A DNA stretch of 59,274 bases from Paulinella micropora. Its lineage: Eukaryota; Cercozoa; Imbricatea; Euglyphida. The DNA is taken from positions 594,285 to 653,558 of the forward strand of contig BJOX01000347.1 of the NCBI GenBank assembly GCA_009731375.1, given 5' to 3'. Shown piece by piece: positions 29,187 to 38,272 of the stretch; position 1 is the stretch's first letter; each line of letters starts with the position of its first letter. The notes under the pieces were generated by a model. It did not search any database, had not been told where the DNA came from, and worked only from the letters and a program-made list of their open reading frames with translations. A program made the position numbers and the translations under genes.

Positions 29187-31454
29187 ATGCAGGTCACGAA
29201 ACGCAATGGAGCTCCGCAAGCCGTTTCGCTCGATAAGATTCTGGCGCGAGTTGCTAGCCTGTCCGAAGATCTGTGTTCCTGTGACCCCGTTCTTGTCGCC
29301 CAACAGGTTGTGGCGGGTCTCTACGACGGAGTGCCGACGAGCGAGCTCGACGCGCTGGCCGCGTCAACGTGTGCGTCGCTCGCGATTCAGCACCCGCAGT
29401 ATGGGGAGCTGGGTGGTCGTCTCCTGGCCTCCAACCACGCCAAGCAGTGCCCGCCGACCTTCAGCGCGGCCACTGACAAGCTTAGGCGGGGCATGGAGCC
29501 AGCTTACAGCATATTCGTGGACACGCACGCAGGACAGCTCAACGCCATGATCGAGGCCCGCCGAGACATGTTGTATGATTATTTCGGTTATTCGACCCTG
29601 CTTAAGTCCTATTTGCTCAAGGACAGCAAGGGTCGCGCGTGCGAGACTGCCCAGTACATGTGGCTTAGAGTAAGTATTCACTTATGTCGCCGCGAGTCCA
29701 AAGAGCCACTGAAACTCATCAGGGAAACTTATGACCTCATGTCATTGCAGTTCTATACTCACGCGAGTCCCACCTTATTTAACAGCGGGCTGAAAAGAGC
29801 GGGCCAGCTTTCTTCTTGCTTTTTGCTTCCGATTGCCAGTGATTCGCTGAGCGGCATCTATGACACGATCAAAGACATTGCTCTAATCAGCAAGGGAGGT
29901 GGCGGTATTGGTCTGCACCTCGGCTGCGTGAGGGCCAAGGGCTCCTTGATACGCAGCACGGGTGGGCACAGTGACGGTGTTATTCCCTTGTGCAAAGTCT
30001 TGAACGAGACCGCTCGCTACGCAAATCAGGCCGGGAAGAGAAAGGGGGCAATCGCGGTCTACCTGCCAGTACACCACCCCGACGTGTTCGAGTGGCTGGA
30101 CCTTAAAAAAACCACAGGTTCTGAAGAACTGCGAGCCCGAGACTTGTTTCTGGGACTTACTGTCAATGACTTGTTTATGGAGCGTGTAGAACGGGATGAA
30201 CAATGGTCCCTATTTTGCCCGGACGAGACGGGCGTAGGCGATCTAGACGCGCTCTACGGCAAGGAGTTCGAGTCTCAGTACAAGCGGGCCGAGAGGCTGG
30301 GCCTGGCGAGGCGCACCGTCAAGGCGCGCGAGCTCTGGAGCGCCGTCTGCCGTGCACAGATCGAGTCGGGTGGGGTTCCTTACATTATGTACAAGGACGC
30401 GGTGAATGCCAAGTCGAACCAAAAGAACTTGGGCACGATTCGCTGCAGCAATTTGTGCGCAGAAGTGGTTCAGTACAGCTCAGGCGGCGAGTGTGGCGAG
30501 CACAGCGTTTGCAACTTGGCCTCTATCGCGCTGCCCAGGTTCGTGTCGGAGGACCGCAAGTCCTTTGATTTCGAGCTGCTGCGGTCGTGCGTGCGTGTAG
30601 CCATCAGAAATCTCGACACTGTCGTCGACATCACAGACTATCCCACTGAGGAAGCCAGACGCAGCAACCTCTTGCATCGCCCGGTGGCCCTTGGTGTCAA
30701 TGGCCTGGCCGACGTGTTTGCTCTGATGAAGATGCCATGGGACTCAACAGAGGCACAAAAACTCAATGTTAAGATAGCACACGAGCTGTACTACGCCGCG
30801 TTATGGGCCTCGAGCGAACTAGCACAGGAGAAGGGTGCTTACAAGAGTTTCGGCGGGTCTCCCGCTAGCCAAGGGCTCCTGCAGTTTGATCTGTGGCCCG
30901 GCAAGCAGCAGACGGACGACCGCTGGGACTCACTCCGCCTGAGCATCACCGAGTATGGGCTACGAAACTCACAGCTGATCGCCTACATGCCGACAGCTAC
31001 GACCGCTCAGATCCTGGGCAACTTTGAATCGTTCGAGCCTCCCCACTCAAACGTCTTTGTGCGCCGTGTGCTCTCTGGTGAGCACGTCGTGTGGAACAGA
31101 CACTTGGTGCACGAGCTAGAAGAGCGCGGCCTTTGGAACGACCAGCTCCGTGATAAAATCATTGCCGACGGCGGGAGCGTGCAAAGATGCGATTTGCCCC
31201 AAGACCTCAAAAACATCTACAAGACAGTGTGGGAAATCCCCTTGCGTTTGCAGCTGCACCTGGCTGCCGATCGCGGGCCTTTTGTCTGTGGCTCGCAGTC
31301 GCTCAACTTACACATGACCGACCCTAACGAAAGAAAAGTCAGCAGCTGTCATTTCTACGCGTGGCAGCTCGGTTTAAAAACAACCTATTACATAAGAACC
31401 CAGGCCGCTAGCAAGGCCCTGGGGCCGGCCGACTGTGCTGTTTGTGTAGCCTGA
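29187..31454 (+). CDS. RNR1: Ribonucleotide reductase large subunit (class I)
   Basis: A 755-aa catalytic subunit that makes deoxynucleotides with the small subunit at 53870-54847. An ATP-cone-like start (VTKRNGAPQAVSLDKILARV) leads into the barrel: HASPTLFNSGLKRAGQLSSC contains the first active-site Cys, and SKGGGGIGLH, IRCSNLCAEV (Asn-Cys-Glu catalytic set) and SVCNLASIALP (partner Cys) follow. GKRKGAIAVYLPVHHPD is typical of eukaryotic-type R1. The C-terminus ends CAVCVA, the swinging CxxC that receives electrons. Length fits the family. Many DNA viruses carry both subunits to raise dNTP supply. Confidence 0.97.
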   Translation: MQVTKRNGAPQAVSLDKILARVASLSEDLCSCDPVLVAQQVVAGLYDGVPTSELDALAASTCASLAIQHPQYGELGGRLLASNHAKQCPPTFSAATDKLRRGMEPAYSIFVDTHAGQLNAMIEARRDMLYDYFGYSTLLKSYLLKDSKGRACETAQYMWLRVSIHLCRRESKEPLKLIRETYDLMSLQFYTHASPTLFNSGLKRAGQLSSCFLLPIASDSLSGIYDTIKDIALISKGGGGIGLHLGCVRAKGSLIRSTGGHSDGVIPLCKVLNETARYANQAGKRKGAIAVYLPVHHPDVFEWLDLKKTTGSEELRARDLFLGLTVNDLFMERVERDEQWSLFCPDETGVGDLDALYGKEFESQYKRAERLGLARRTVKARELWSAVCRAQIESGGVPYIMYKDAVNAKSNQKNLGTIRCSNLCAEVVQYSSGGECGEHSVCNLASIALPRFVSEDRKSFDFELLRSCVRVAIRNLDTVVDITDYPTEEARRSNLLHRPVALGVNGLADVFALMKMPWDSTEAQKLNVKIAHELYYAALWASSELAQEKGAYKSFGGSPASQGLLQFDLWPGKQQTDDRWDSLRLSITEYGLRNSQLIAYMPTATTAQILGNFESFEPPHSNVFVRRVLSGEHVVWNRHLVHELEERGLWNDQLRDKIIADGGSVQRCDLPQDLKNIYKTVWEIPLRLQLHLAADRGPFVCGSQSLNLHMTDPNERKVSSCHFYAWQLGLKTTYYIRTQAASKALGPADCAVCVA

Positions 31455-31465
31455 AATCTTTTTAA

Positions 31466-32194
31466 TTAAACCAAATCTACAGACAAGTCCATGGCACTGG
31501 AGCCGCCCTCGCCGTTCTCTTCGGATAGTGAGACGCCAAACGCTTCTTTTTCCGAGAGGTCCTGGTCCGGGTAGCCCAGGCCCTCGTGTTGCTTGCGGAT
31601 TTGCAGGACGCGCCACGACAGGGTGACTTTTTCGCCCTTGCTGCAGAGTGCAGTGGATTGAATCACGGTTTTGACGACATCTCCCTTTTGTAGCGTGGTG
31701 GTATCGGCCTCGCCCAAGAAGCGCGCCCCGGTGACAGTGACGGTCAGACGAGGAGCCCAGGCCCGATCTGATTTCTGCGAAGTGCGCAGCCGTGTGCAAG
31801 GCTGGTAGCAGCACTTGACTTGATCGTCGCTCCGTGCCATCGGACCGACCCTCTTCATCGTAGGCACAACCTTGTCGCGGTTCTCCACCACGAGCTCAGC
31901 CACACGATCGTCGATCGCTCGAATCACCTTGTACGCTTGCAACACCGTACCAAACTGTCGTGCGTCTTTAAAGTCAAGGTCAATGGTCGTTTTCGCCGAC
32001 TTGTTGCCGTCGTACGTGCTCGGATCCCAGGCAAGCTGCATGGGGGGCAGAACCAGTGTCAGGCTCTTTTTGTCATAGCACAGGTTCGAAAAGATAGACC
32101 CATATGCACTACGCGGTTCGGACAGGTGCAGCTTCTTGGGGTCGGCCGCCGGGTCAAAGGCCTTGACTTGGTTGTTGTCGGTGACGATAGACAT
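31466..32194 (-). CDS. Unknown, possible single-stranded DNA-binding protein
   Basis: A 242-aa protein convergent with R1 and divergent from the clamp. The core is strand-rich: SIFSNLCYDKKSLTLVLPPM, LDFKDARQFGTVLQAYKVI, RLTVTVTGARFLG. It ends in an acidic tail (SEENGEGG, MDLSVDLV). A replication-linked context, a beta-rich middle and an acidic C-terminus fit viral ssDNA-binding proteins, but there is no diagnostic motif; treat this as a hypothesis. Confidence 0.4.
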   Translation of the reverse strand: MSIVTDNNQVKAFDPAADPKKLHLSEPRSAYGSIFSNLCYDKKSLTLVLPPMQLAWDPSTYDGNKSAKTTIDLDFKDARQFGTVLQAYKVIRAIDDRVAELVVENRDKVVPTMKRVGPMARSDDQVKCCYQPCTRLRTSQKSDRAWAPRLTVTVTGARFLGEADTTTLQKGDVVKTVIQSTALCSKGEKVTLSWRVLQIRKQHEGLGYPDQDLSEKEAFGVSLSEENGEGGSSAMDLSVDLV

Positions 32195-32316
32195 TTGATT
32201 TGTGGGCCTGTTTTCACTTTGGCTAGCACGGTTTTTTCTTTTTCAACTTTTAAATCTCGAATCTCGCAATTTAAAAGTTTTAATTAGAAAGGATTGAAAA
32301 AAAAGGGAAAAGAAGA
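32195..32316. promoter_or_regulatory. Divergent promoter region with inverted repeat
   Basis: The 122 bp between two divergent genes contain AACTTTTAAAT and ATTTAAAAGTT as perfect 11-bp arms (about 32245-32255 and 32269-32279) around CTCGAATCTCGCA. Such a symmetric site could bind a dimeric regulator serving both genes. Confidence 0.45.
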
Positions 32317-33294
32317 ATGTCTCACAAAATGATGACTCGTTTTCTCTGGAGGTCCAAGTCTCATGGCATCGCGTTCAGACGGGCGCTCGACTCATTGTCC
32401 CCGCTGTTGCTGGAGGCCCGAATCGAGGCCACGGTCGACAAGCTCGTGCTCTGCAGCGCAGCCGATGGGCTGGTCGGACAGTTCGTAGTCCCCTTCTCGG
32501 GCGCGAATGGCGATTATGTCAACCTGATGTTCCCCAAGTGCGTGTTTAGCGTTGATCTCAAGGAGATGTCCTGCTGGCTTTCTACTTTCCGCGAGGGCAT
32601 GGTCTTGGAACTTTCAGTCGCGGTCGACAACAAGCTCTGTGTCAAGTTTTACAACGAGGCCAAATCGTTCGAGCACTACTCTGACCTGACCTCGCTGCTC
32701 GTGTCCCAGGAGGCCGCCTTTCTACCAACGACCGAGTGGACCAATGTCGACCGCCTCGTCGAAGTCAGCGGCCCCGCCCTGAATGCCGTGATCAGGCATC
32801 ATTCCAAGTCCAATTCGCACTGCCGTCTGTTCGTGGAAGGGGACAGGCTCTGTACCGAATCCTCCTTGCGAGCAGTGGACGCCAGCCGGCTGGCACGCAC
32901 TTCGCTCGGCGGCATCGCCCTGCTCGCGGAGGACAAGGACTCGCTGCTGCGCTCGGACCTATCACACCCGCCCACCGAATCCGGCGAGTGTGTCTACGCC
33001 CTCGAAGTCCTCAAGAAGATACTCAAGTCGTGCGCTTTCCAGGAGAAAAAGACCGGCCGGGTGCTGGTCGGCGCTGCCCCGAACGTGCTGCACCTCGTCT
33101 TCAAGCGGGACGGCGGCCCGTGGCTCAAGTATACCATCCTGGCCGACACCGAATCGCCGCCCCCTGTGCCCGCGCTGGCGCCGCTCGCCCTGACCACCGA
33201 CAGCGCCGCCGAGGAGAGTGAACAGCGCAGGGTGGTCAAACGCAAGAAGAAGAACCCGAAGAGGAAGAGAGACGAATCCCAGGCAGGCGCTTGA
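32317..33294 (+). CDS. PCNA-like sliding clamp
   Basis: A 325-aa protein with two repeats of clamp-like character. The first has FRRALDSLSPLLLEARIEAT and VDLKEMSCWLSTF. The second has VSGPALNAVIRHHSKSNSHC and VYALEVLKKILKSC. Near the end, LHLVFKRDGGPWLKYTILAD resembles the C-terminal 'l.f.....g.l.yyiaP' of PCNA. After residue about 285 it has a basic tail, KRKKKNPKRKRDE, likely an NLS. The closest interpretation is a divergent processivity factor. Its 3' end overlaps the convergent VLTF2-like gene by 59 bp. Confidence 0.5.
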   Translation: MSHKMMTRFLWRSKSHGIAFRRALDSLSPLLLEARIEATVDKLVLCSAADGLVGQFVVPFSGANGDYVNLMFPKCVFSVDLKEMSCWLSTFREGMVLELSVAVDNKLCVKFYNEAKSFEHYSDLTSLLVSQEAAFLPTTEWTNVDRLVEVSGPALNAVIRHHSKSNSHCRLFVEGDRLCTESSLRAVDASRLARTSLGGIALLAEDKDSLLRSDLSHPPTESGECVYALEVLKKILKSCAFQEKKTGRVLVGAAPNVLHLVFKRDGGPWLKYTILADTESPPPVPALAPLALTTDSAAEESEQRRVVKRKKKNPKRKRDESQAGA

Positions 33295-33709
33295 GCCTCC
33301 TTAGCGTGTACTTGCGGCCAGCGAGCTTGCTAATAAAATTCTTTTGTGTCTCTTTTCTGTGCACCGGCACGTACCAATTCACAACCCGTCCCACGGCCCT
33401 GAAAGTCGAGATGTCTAACGGTCCACCATAGTCTACTAGCTCGTGGCGTGGCGGTGCCGGCTGTACTAGCTGCTTGTGCAGATTGACTCTTAGGAAGCTG
33501 TGCAGCAGGTCCAGTGTACACGAACGCAGCGTGTCTGCAATTCCATATTCCGCAAATTTGGCCGCACACCCCATAGAGCAAAAGTGGCCCCAGCCGAACA
33601 ATTCTTCGTCCGCGTGGGCTATCGGCAAGCCGTACCACCTGCCGTCGTCCCTGGCACAGCCGTAGGAACAGTGCAGACACTTGCCCTTGTACGATTCGGT
33701 ACCTTGCAT
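33236..33709 (-). CDS. VLTF2-like FCS zinc-finger protein
   Basis: A 157-aa protein with an N-terminal zinc site: CLHCSYGCARDDGRWYGLP, then GWGHFCSMGCAAKFAEYG. The spacing and the FCS..CA block match the MYM/FCS-type finger of poxvirus A1-like late transcription factor 2 and its nucleocytovirus relatives. The C-terminal half is basic (KLAGRKYTLRRLKRLPG). It would help switch on late genes together with the VLTF3-like protein at 33830. It converges with the clamp gene. Confidence 0.5.
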   Translation of the reverse strand: MQGTESYKGKCLHCSYGCARDDGRWYGLPIAHADEELFGWGHFCSMGCAAKFAEYGIADTLRSCTLDLLHSFLRVNLHKQLVQPAPPRHELVDYGGPLDISTFRAVGRVVNWYVPVHRKETQKNFISKLAGRKYTLRRLKRLPGIRLSSSSGSSSCV

Positions 33710-33829
33710 CTTTTCTGGCCCCTTTTAGCCCTTGTCTGATTTTCGTTGGGTTGTTTCAAATCTTGAATCTTAAACGCCGACATTTATAATCTCTAAATTT
33801 TTTCTCTGCTGGCCTGCCACTCTTCATTT

Positions 33830-34678
33830 ATGTCCTGCGAACACAACTGGACGTTTAGCCTCGCGACCACCGGTACGTACTGCTCCAAGTGTGGCCTGGT
33901 CAAGACAGAGCACGAGCTGTACACTTCACAATGCTGGCTGGTCAATGGGCAGATGGTAAGGGAGCAACACGCTCCCAGACATGTCGGCTACACTCGCCTG
34001 AGCCGCTTTCGCCAGATAATAAGAGAGACCTTCAATTTGCGAGGTGTGAATCAGTCTGCGTCGTGTGTCAGCCCGGCCTTGTTAGCACAGGCCCGGCGCC
34101 TGACCCACAAGTGGCGGGCACAGAACCCGACGCCCGCTCGCCTCGCCTACATCTGGCGCAGGGAGAGGTTAGGCCCCCTGACTACCGACCGAGCCAGCCA
34201 ACTGTGCCACCTGTTAGGCTATGGCCTGAGCCGGCGCGAACCGAGCAAACAGACGCTGGAGGAGCTGGAACGCCTCTTCAGAAAGGTCGACGCCTGTTGG
34301 CCCCGAGTGCTAAAGAAGTTGAGAGAGAGGTACGCGTGGGCCCGCCGGTGTTTTGTCAACTATCAGACTCTTCTCCGTGCTTTCCTGTTGTTGATGGACG
34401 AAGAAGAGCTAGCGGCACAGGTGCCAGAACTGAAACAGGCCGAGTCGCGCCACCGCCAAAGCGCCATGTTCGCGCTCGTGTGCGAAGAACAGGGCTGGCC
34501 TTTCATTGCCTTGGCTGGTTCACTGAACGGCAGCGGTCTCGCTCGCCCGCTCGCGAGCCATCTTTTGTCTGGCCCCCACGCCAAGAAGAAAAAGAAAAAG
34601 AAAAAAAAGAGAAAGATGCTGGCCGCGGGTGTTGTGGCTATTGCTGAAAAAACAAATCTTGTACCCTATAGTCATTAA
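33830..34678 (+). CDS. VLTF3-like late transcription factor
   Basis: A 282-aa protein. It begins with a zinc ribbon, CEHNWTFSLATTGTYCSKCG, then GYTRLSRFRQIIRETFNL in the place of the 'Y.R..hF...l.q.q' block of VLTF3. The middle (LEELERLFRKVDACWPRVLK and YAWARRCFVNYQTLLRAFLL) fits the family's cyclin-like helical part. The C-terminus has a KKKKKKKKKKRK tract, probably an NLS. VLTF3 is a hallmark of nucleocytoviruses and is also seen in some smaller relatives. It ends 6 bp before the recombinase start. Confidence 0.6.
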   Translation: MSCEHNWTFSLATTGTYCSKCGLVKTEHELYTSQCWLVNGQMVREQHAPRHVGYTRLSRFRQIIRETFNLRGVNQSASCVSPALLAQARRLTHKWRAQNPTPARLAYIWRRERLGPLTTDRASQLCHLLGYGLSRREPSKQTLEELERLFRKVDACWPRVLKKLRERYAWARRCFVNYQTLLRAFLLLMDEEELAAQVPELKQAESRHRQSAMFALVCEEQGWPFIALAGSLNGSGLARPLASHLLSGPHAKKKKKKKKKRKMLAAGVVAIAEKTNLVPYSH

Positions 34679-34684
34679 AAGATC

Positions 34685-36997
34685 ATGGCAAAATGGGCCG
34701 CGAGTGGCCGGCTTGGCGCGGAGCCCAACCACCGCCCGGTCGTGACGATCGATCCCAGGCCGCCCCAGGAGGTGATCGATGCTTTTAACAACACCACGCT
34801 CGAGGAGATACGCGCGGGCCAGAAGCCGGTGCCGGTCTGGCCGGAACGACTGCCGCTCAAGACCAAGATGAGCGCCGCGGAATGGGTAGACCTGCGGGAC
34901 AATTTCGTGGCCAGCCTCGCCGAGCTGCGGGACCGTTACCGGGACCAGGTGCTCGACCGCATGCACCTTTGCGCGTGCGGCGTGGACCCGGCCCTCCACG
35001 AACCCTCGCCCGCGCTCGCCAAGATCATCTCGGGACGCCGGGGCCACTGGTCGGAATTCCTGACCAAAGAAAACAGCGACGACCACCAGTTTGCGCACCT
35101 GCTGTACGTGAACAGCGGCCTGGACAAAACCAAGCTGCTCAAGAGAAACAAGGCCTCGGAGTTGAACTTTATCATCGTGGAGCAAGAGGGCGGCGGCCTG
35201 CTTTTCCCCGCCAGCTCCGCCGACGTAGTAGGCCGCAAGACCACCACGCTGCGCAAGGTCCTGTTCGGCGACGAAGACAGGTGGATCAAATCGATCGTGA
35301 CCAAGACAGAAGGGCCTTTTCCTACGTGCCTGTTGGCCTTCTGCGCGACTCTGCTGAGGCTGCGGCGAGACGTGGAGCAGTTCCTGCCGTTCATCAACGA
35401 CCTGGTAGACGCGGCCAGACCAGGGCTGAGTTCACGCAGCAGAGACTACACGGACTTTGTAGTCGAGTGGCTGATCTTGGCCTCTGTGAAAGAGGTACAA
35501 GACAAATCCAAACAGCCCTCGCGCTGTGTCTGGGGCGAAGACTTTGTGCGCAGGTGGTTCACGGAAGGAGGCAGCTACTTCCGCGACAGGGACGTGAACG
35601 CCAGGGGAGCCCTGCAGACCAGCAAAGCGACCATGGCCAACCTCAAGAACAGGCACGTGCTCTACTTGGACCCCTGGTGCGCGTTCTTGGACGAGCTCTA
35701 CCGGGCCATGCTCGCGGAGGCAGACTGCTTTGAGTCGGCCGAAGCCAAGCGCGCCAACGACGGCCCGTTTGCGCCCAGCGAGAGGCACCCGCTGTGGGCC
35801 CTGCAGTCCTTTCTGCTGCTGTCTATCCTCGGCTGTCGCATGGCCGAGCTGTGGAAGTTCAGCGAGTTCTTGCCAGTGGAGGACGACCAGTACATAACGT
35901 TCACGGAGATCGGCCGCAAAAAGCACGTCTTGCAGCACCGGGCGGCGAAAAAGGGAGCGGACCCCCGACGGGACCCGGACGAGCAAAGCGATTATCAGGA
36001 CTCTATCTATGTCGGCAAGCCCGTTGCCTTGCCTACGGCCTCGTCGGACGGGGTGCTGAGAATCTACCGGCACATGATCTACGGGGCCGAGAACCACTTT
36101 AAGCACCGAGCGAAAATAGCGCCTGATGCCAGCATGCTGCTGAAAGGCGACAGGCCCAAGTCAGATTACCTGAGCTGGACGACGCACCGAGCAGAGATCC
36201 TGGCCGAAGAGGACAACCAGCCCCTTGCCATGCCGCCCGCGAAAAAAATGAAGGTCAGCACGCTGCCCTGGATGAAGTCCCTGGTGAACGCCGGCCACAA
36301 GAAGAACATCGAACGGCCCAGCCAAGTGTTGCCTAACAGCCAAGTGTCCGCGGCCATGAAAGGCGGTGGCTTCAAAAATACGTTCGAAGACCTGACACAC
36401 CTCTACCAAGAGCGCGCCCACAGCGAGTTCCGCATCAGCTACCCGCACCTGCTGCGAGCCATCTACGCCAACGTGGCCTGGGAACTTTACGGCAACCAGT
36501 CGCTCGTGGCCCGGCCGGTGTTTTTCAGCCGGGTTTTGGGGCACACGCTCGAGTACGAAAACAAAGAAGAAGGGATCGGCAATCTCAAAACGCAGATGTT
36601 TTATGACAAGGTGAAGGTGATGAGCAAGGCAGTGCCCTCACTGCACGAGCCGGACTTGCTCAAGATTGTGCAGGCCATTGTGCAACAGGGCGAAAGGCTG
36701 GCCTCGGACTATGCCCGGGTCCTGGGTGACCTGAAATACGTAATCCCGCCTAGGCTCACGCAGCTGCCCCGCGAGACCAGAGCCGAACGGTTACGCCGCC
36801 AAGCCGTTGAATTTTTCGCGGCAAATTTGCAACACCATGCCCAAGAACTGCGCCGGCCCGGTTTTTGGCGCGGGACTGTCGATTCTATTTTTTCCGTGAA
36901 AGCCTCTTACCGTTTCGCTAGTCATGCCGCTACGGCCCTTGATACGGCCGATCCTACACCAGCCGCTCAGATCACGCGGTTTACACAATTGTGCTAG
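34685..36997 (+). CDS. Tyrosine recombinase, possibly telomere-resolvase-like
   Basis: A 770-aa protein. The C-terminal half shows a tyrosine recombinase core: LLSILGCRMAELWKF (catalytic Arg about 384, with the usual acidic partner), EIGRKKH (candidate Lys), YPHLLRAIYANVAWELYG (HxLR form, about 585-602), FFSRVLGH and TQMFYDKVKV (nucleophile Tyr about 640). The large N-terminal region (about 1-330) and the 'H.LRaiYa' and 'vLGH' forms recall protelomerases as well as integrases. Its job could be integration or resolution of hairpin ends; the sequence alone does not decide. Palindromic and inverted repeats at 24021-24585 and 48200-48517 are possible targets. Confidence 0.6.
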   Translation: MAKWAASGRLGAEPNHRPVVTIDPRPPQEVIDAFNNTTLEEIRAGQKPVPVWPERLPLKTKMSAAEWVDLRDNFVASLAELRDRYRDQVLDRMHLCACGVDPALHEPSPALAKIISGRRGHWSEFLTKENSDDHQFAHLLYVNSGLDKTKLLKRNKASELNFIIVEQEGGGLLFPASSADVVGRKTTTLRKVLFGDEDRWIKSIVTKTEGPFPTCLLAFCATLLRLRRDVEQFLPFINDLVDAARPGLSSRSRDYTDFVVEWLILASVKEVQDKSKQPSRCVWGEDFVRRWFTEGGSYFRDRDVNARGALQTSKATMANLKNRHVLYLDPWCAFLDELYRAMLAEADCFESAEAKRANDGPFAPSERHPLWALQSFLLLSILGCRMAELWKFSEFLPVEDDQYITFTEIGRKKHVLQHRAAKKGADPRRDPDEQSDYQDSIYVGKPVALPTASSDGVLRIYRHMIYGAENHFKHRAKIAPDASMLLKGDRPKSDYLSWTTHRAEILAEEDNQPLAMPPAKKMKVSTLPWMKSLVNAGHKKNIERPSQVLPNSQVSAAMKGGGFKNTFEDLTHLYQERAHSEFRISYPHLLRAIYANVAWELYGNQSLVARPVFFSRVLGHTLEYENKEEGIGNLKTQMFYDKVKVMSKAVPSLHEPDLLKIVQAIVQQGERLASDYARVLGDLKYVIPPRLTQLPRETRAERLRRQAVEFFAANLQHHAQELRRPGFWRGTVDSIFSVKASYRFASHAATALDTADPTPAAQITRFTQLC

Positions 36998-37081
36998 ATT
37001 TGAAAGCTCATAATCTGACTTTTATTGAAGTCAGAAAGTGAAAAGCAGAGCAAGGTCGAAGCCCTTGCAATTTTTTTTGCG

Positions 37082-37639
37082 ATGAGTTGCGACAAACCAT
37101 GCCGAGTGGCACCTGACGGGAAAATTTCGCTCGTTGATTTTGCCGGGAAAACGTTTCCTTTTTTGACTCCTAGCCGTTGCGCGGAACGGATCCGCAGGCA
37201 CCTCCAGCTACACCCCTACCGGCTAACCAACGGCCACATTTCGAGATTCAAATTCCCGAAACAGCGCGGCCAGCGCTGTGGCACGTGGGTCTGCGCGCCA
37301 GAAATAGCAGTCGAGGTCATGGGCCAGTTTGCGTCGGACTGGAACGTGCGGCCCTCACGGCGGACACAGCCCAGGGTCAGTAACAAGCCCCTTGAACCAA
37401 GCGTCGCCACTGCCGTGAGCTATCTCGAGGGCGTCCGCGACGGATTTGCAATTCTTGGACAGTTCGCTCCAGACACAACAAGCATGCTCCAGCCTGCTCT
37501 GGACGAGACAGTTGGTACAGTTGACACCGAAGAAGAGGCAATGCCTCCTTTCGAGCTCCTGACCCCTGTTCTGACTTACGAGCAGGACGGGGAAGAAGAA
37601 AACGAACTTGAGAGCGTCGCAGAGCATTTTTCGTTTTAA
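37082..37639 (+). CDS. Unknown 185-aa protein
   Basis: Start chosen at ATG 37082 (upstream in-frame start at 37025 is TTG). The N-terminal 90 residues are compact and basic (GKTFPFLTPSRCAERIRRHL, RFKFPKQRGQRCGTWVC), then the protein becomes acidic (EEEAMPP, EQDGEEENELES). A basic-then-acidic layout may mean a nucleic-acid or protein-bridging role, but no family is recognised. Confidence 0.55.
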   Translation: MSCDKPCRVAPDGKISLVDFAGKTFPFLTPSRCAERIRRHLQLHPYRLTNGHISRFKFPKQRGQRCGTWVCAPEIAVEVMGQFASDWNVRPSRRTQPRVSNKPLEPSVATAVSYLEGVRDGFAILGQFAPDTTSMLQPALDETVGTVDTEEEAMPPFELLTPVLTYEQDGEEENELESVAEHFSF

Positions 37640-37657
37640 TTAAAAAATCAAGAAGAT

Positions 37658-38236
37658 TTAAAAATCCGTAATGTACAGCCCCCTGTTGAACCGGGGCTTG
37701 AACCGGGCGGCCGTCTCTTCGGCTCCCGTCAGCCACAAATAGCTGGTCCACTTGTCTACTTGCAGCACGGGCCAACCAGCTTCTTCATACGCCATACGGA
37801 AGCGGTAGGCCGGTACATACGCCAGCGCTACAATAGAGTCTCGTGTCGTCCTGGGCACGGGGAAAGACGTGCGGCCCATGCGCCTGCACGCGGCAAAGGG
37901 AGTGATCACCCGGTCGCGGTGGTGGAACACGAAGCAGGTGCCGCAGTAGCCCTCGACCGTCCTCTTTTGGGTGCAGGTAAAGCAGATGTGCTCGCTCTTG
38001 CGCGACACGGTGTTGATGAGGCGCGGCAGCGACTTGGTGTCGTAATTGAAAGTAGCGTTCAGGAACTTGTGCAGGCCGGACAGCTCGCCGTTCTGTACTT
38101 TGCGCCGCTTCCACCGGCCGCGCGCGAACCTGTCAGTGTGCGTTTTGAGGTGACGGATCGTGTGCGCGACCTCGCCGACGCGGAGGTAAGAAAGCACCTC
38201 TATCAGGAGATCAGCTGGTAACGCGGCCAGTAGCAT
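37658..38236 (-). CDS. F-box-like protein with a zinc-ribbon-like centre
   Basis: A 192-aa protein. The first 30 residues, LPADLLIEVLSYLRVGEVAH then TIRHLK, look like an F-box, which would bind SKP1 of a host SCF ubiquitin ligase. A CFTCTQKRTVEGYCGTC segment (about 90-106) could bind zinc. The C-terminus (YRFRMAYEEAGWPVLQVDKW) is conserved-looking but unassigned. If the F-box is real, the virus may redirect host protein degradation; that is inference. Confidence 0.5.
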   Translation of the reverse strand: MLLAALPADLLIEVLSYLRVGEVAHTIRHLKTHTDRFARGRWKRRKVQNGELSGLHKFLNATFNYDTKSLPRLINTVSRKSEHICFTCTQKRTVEGYCGTCFVFHHRDRVITPFAACRRMGRTSFPVPRTTRDSIVALAYVPAYRFRMAYEEAGWPVLQVDKWTSYLWLTGAEETAARFKPRFNRGLYITDF

Positions 38237-38272
38237 TTTTTTTAACTATAAGGGATAGAACTTTTTGTTTTT

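Noticed and set aside
33889-34647. 252-aa alternative frame inside the VLTF3-like gene
   Set aside because: The VLTF3-like frame carries the zinc ribbon and conserved helices; the alternative has no recognisable features.
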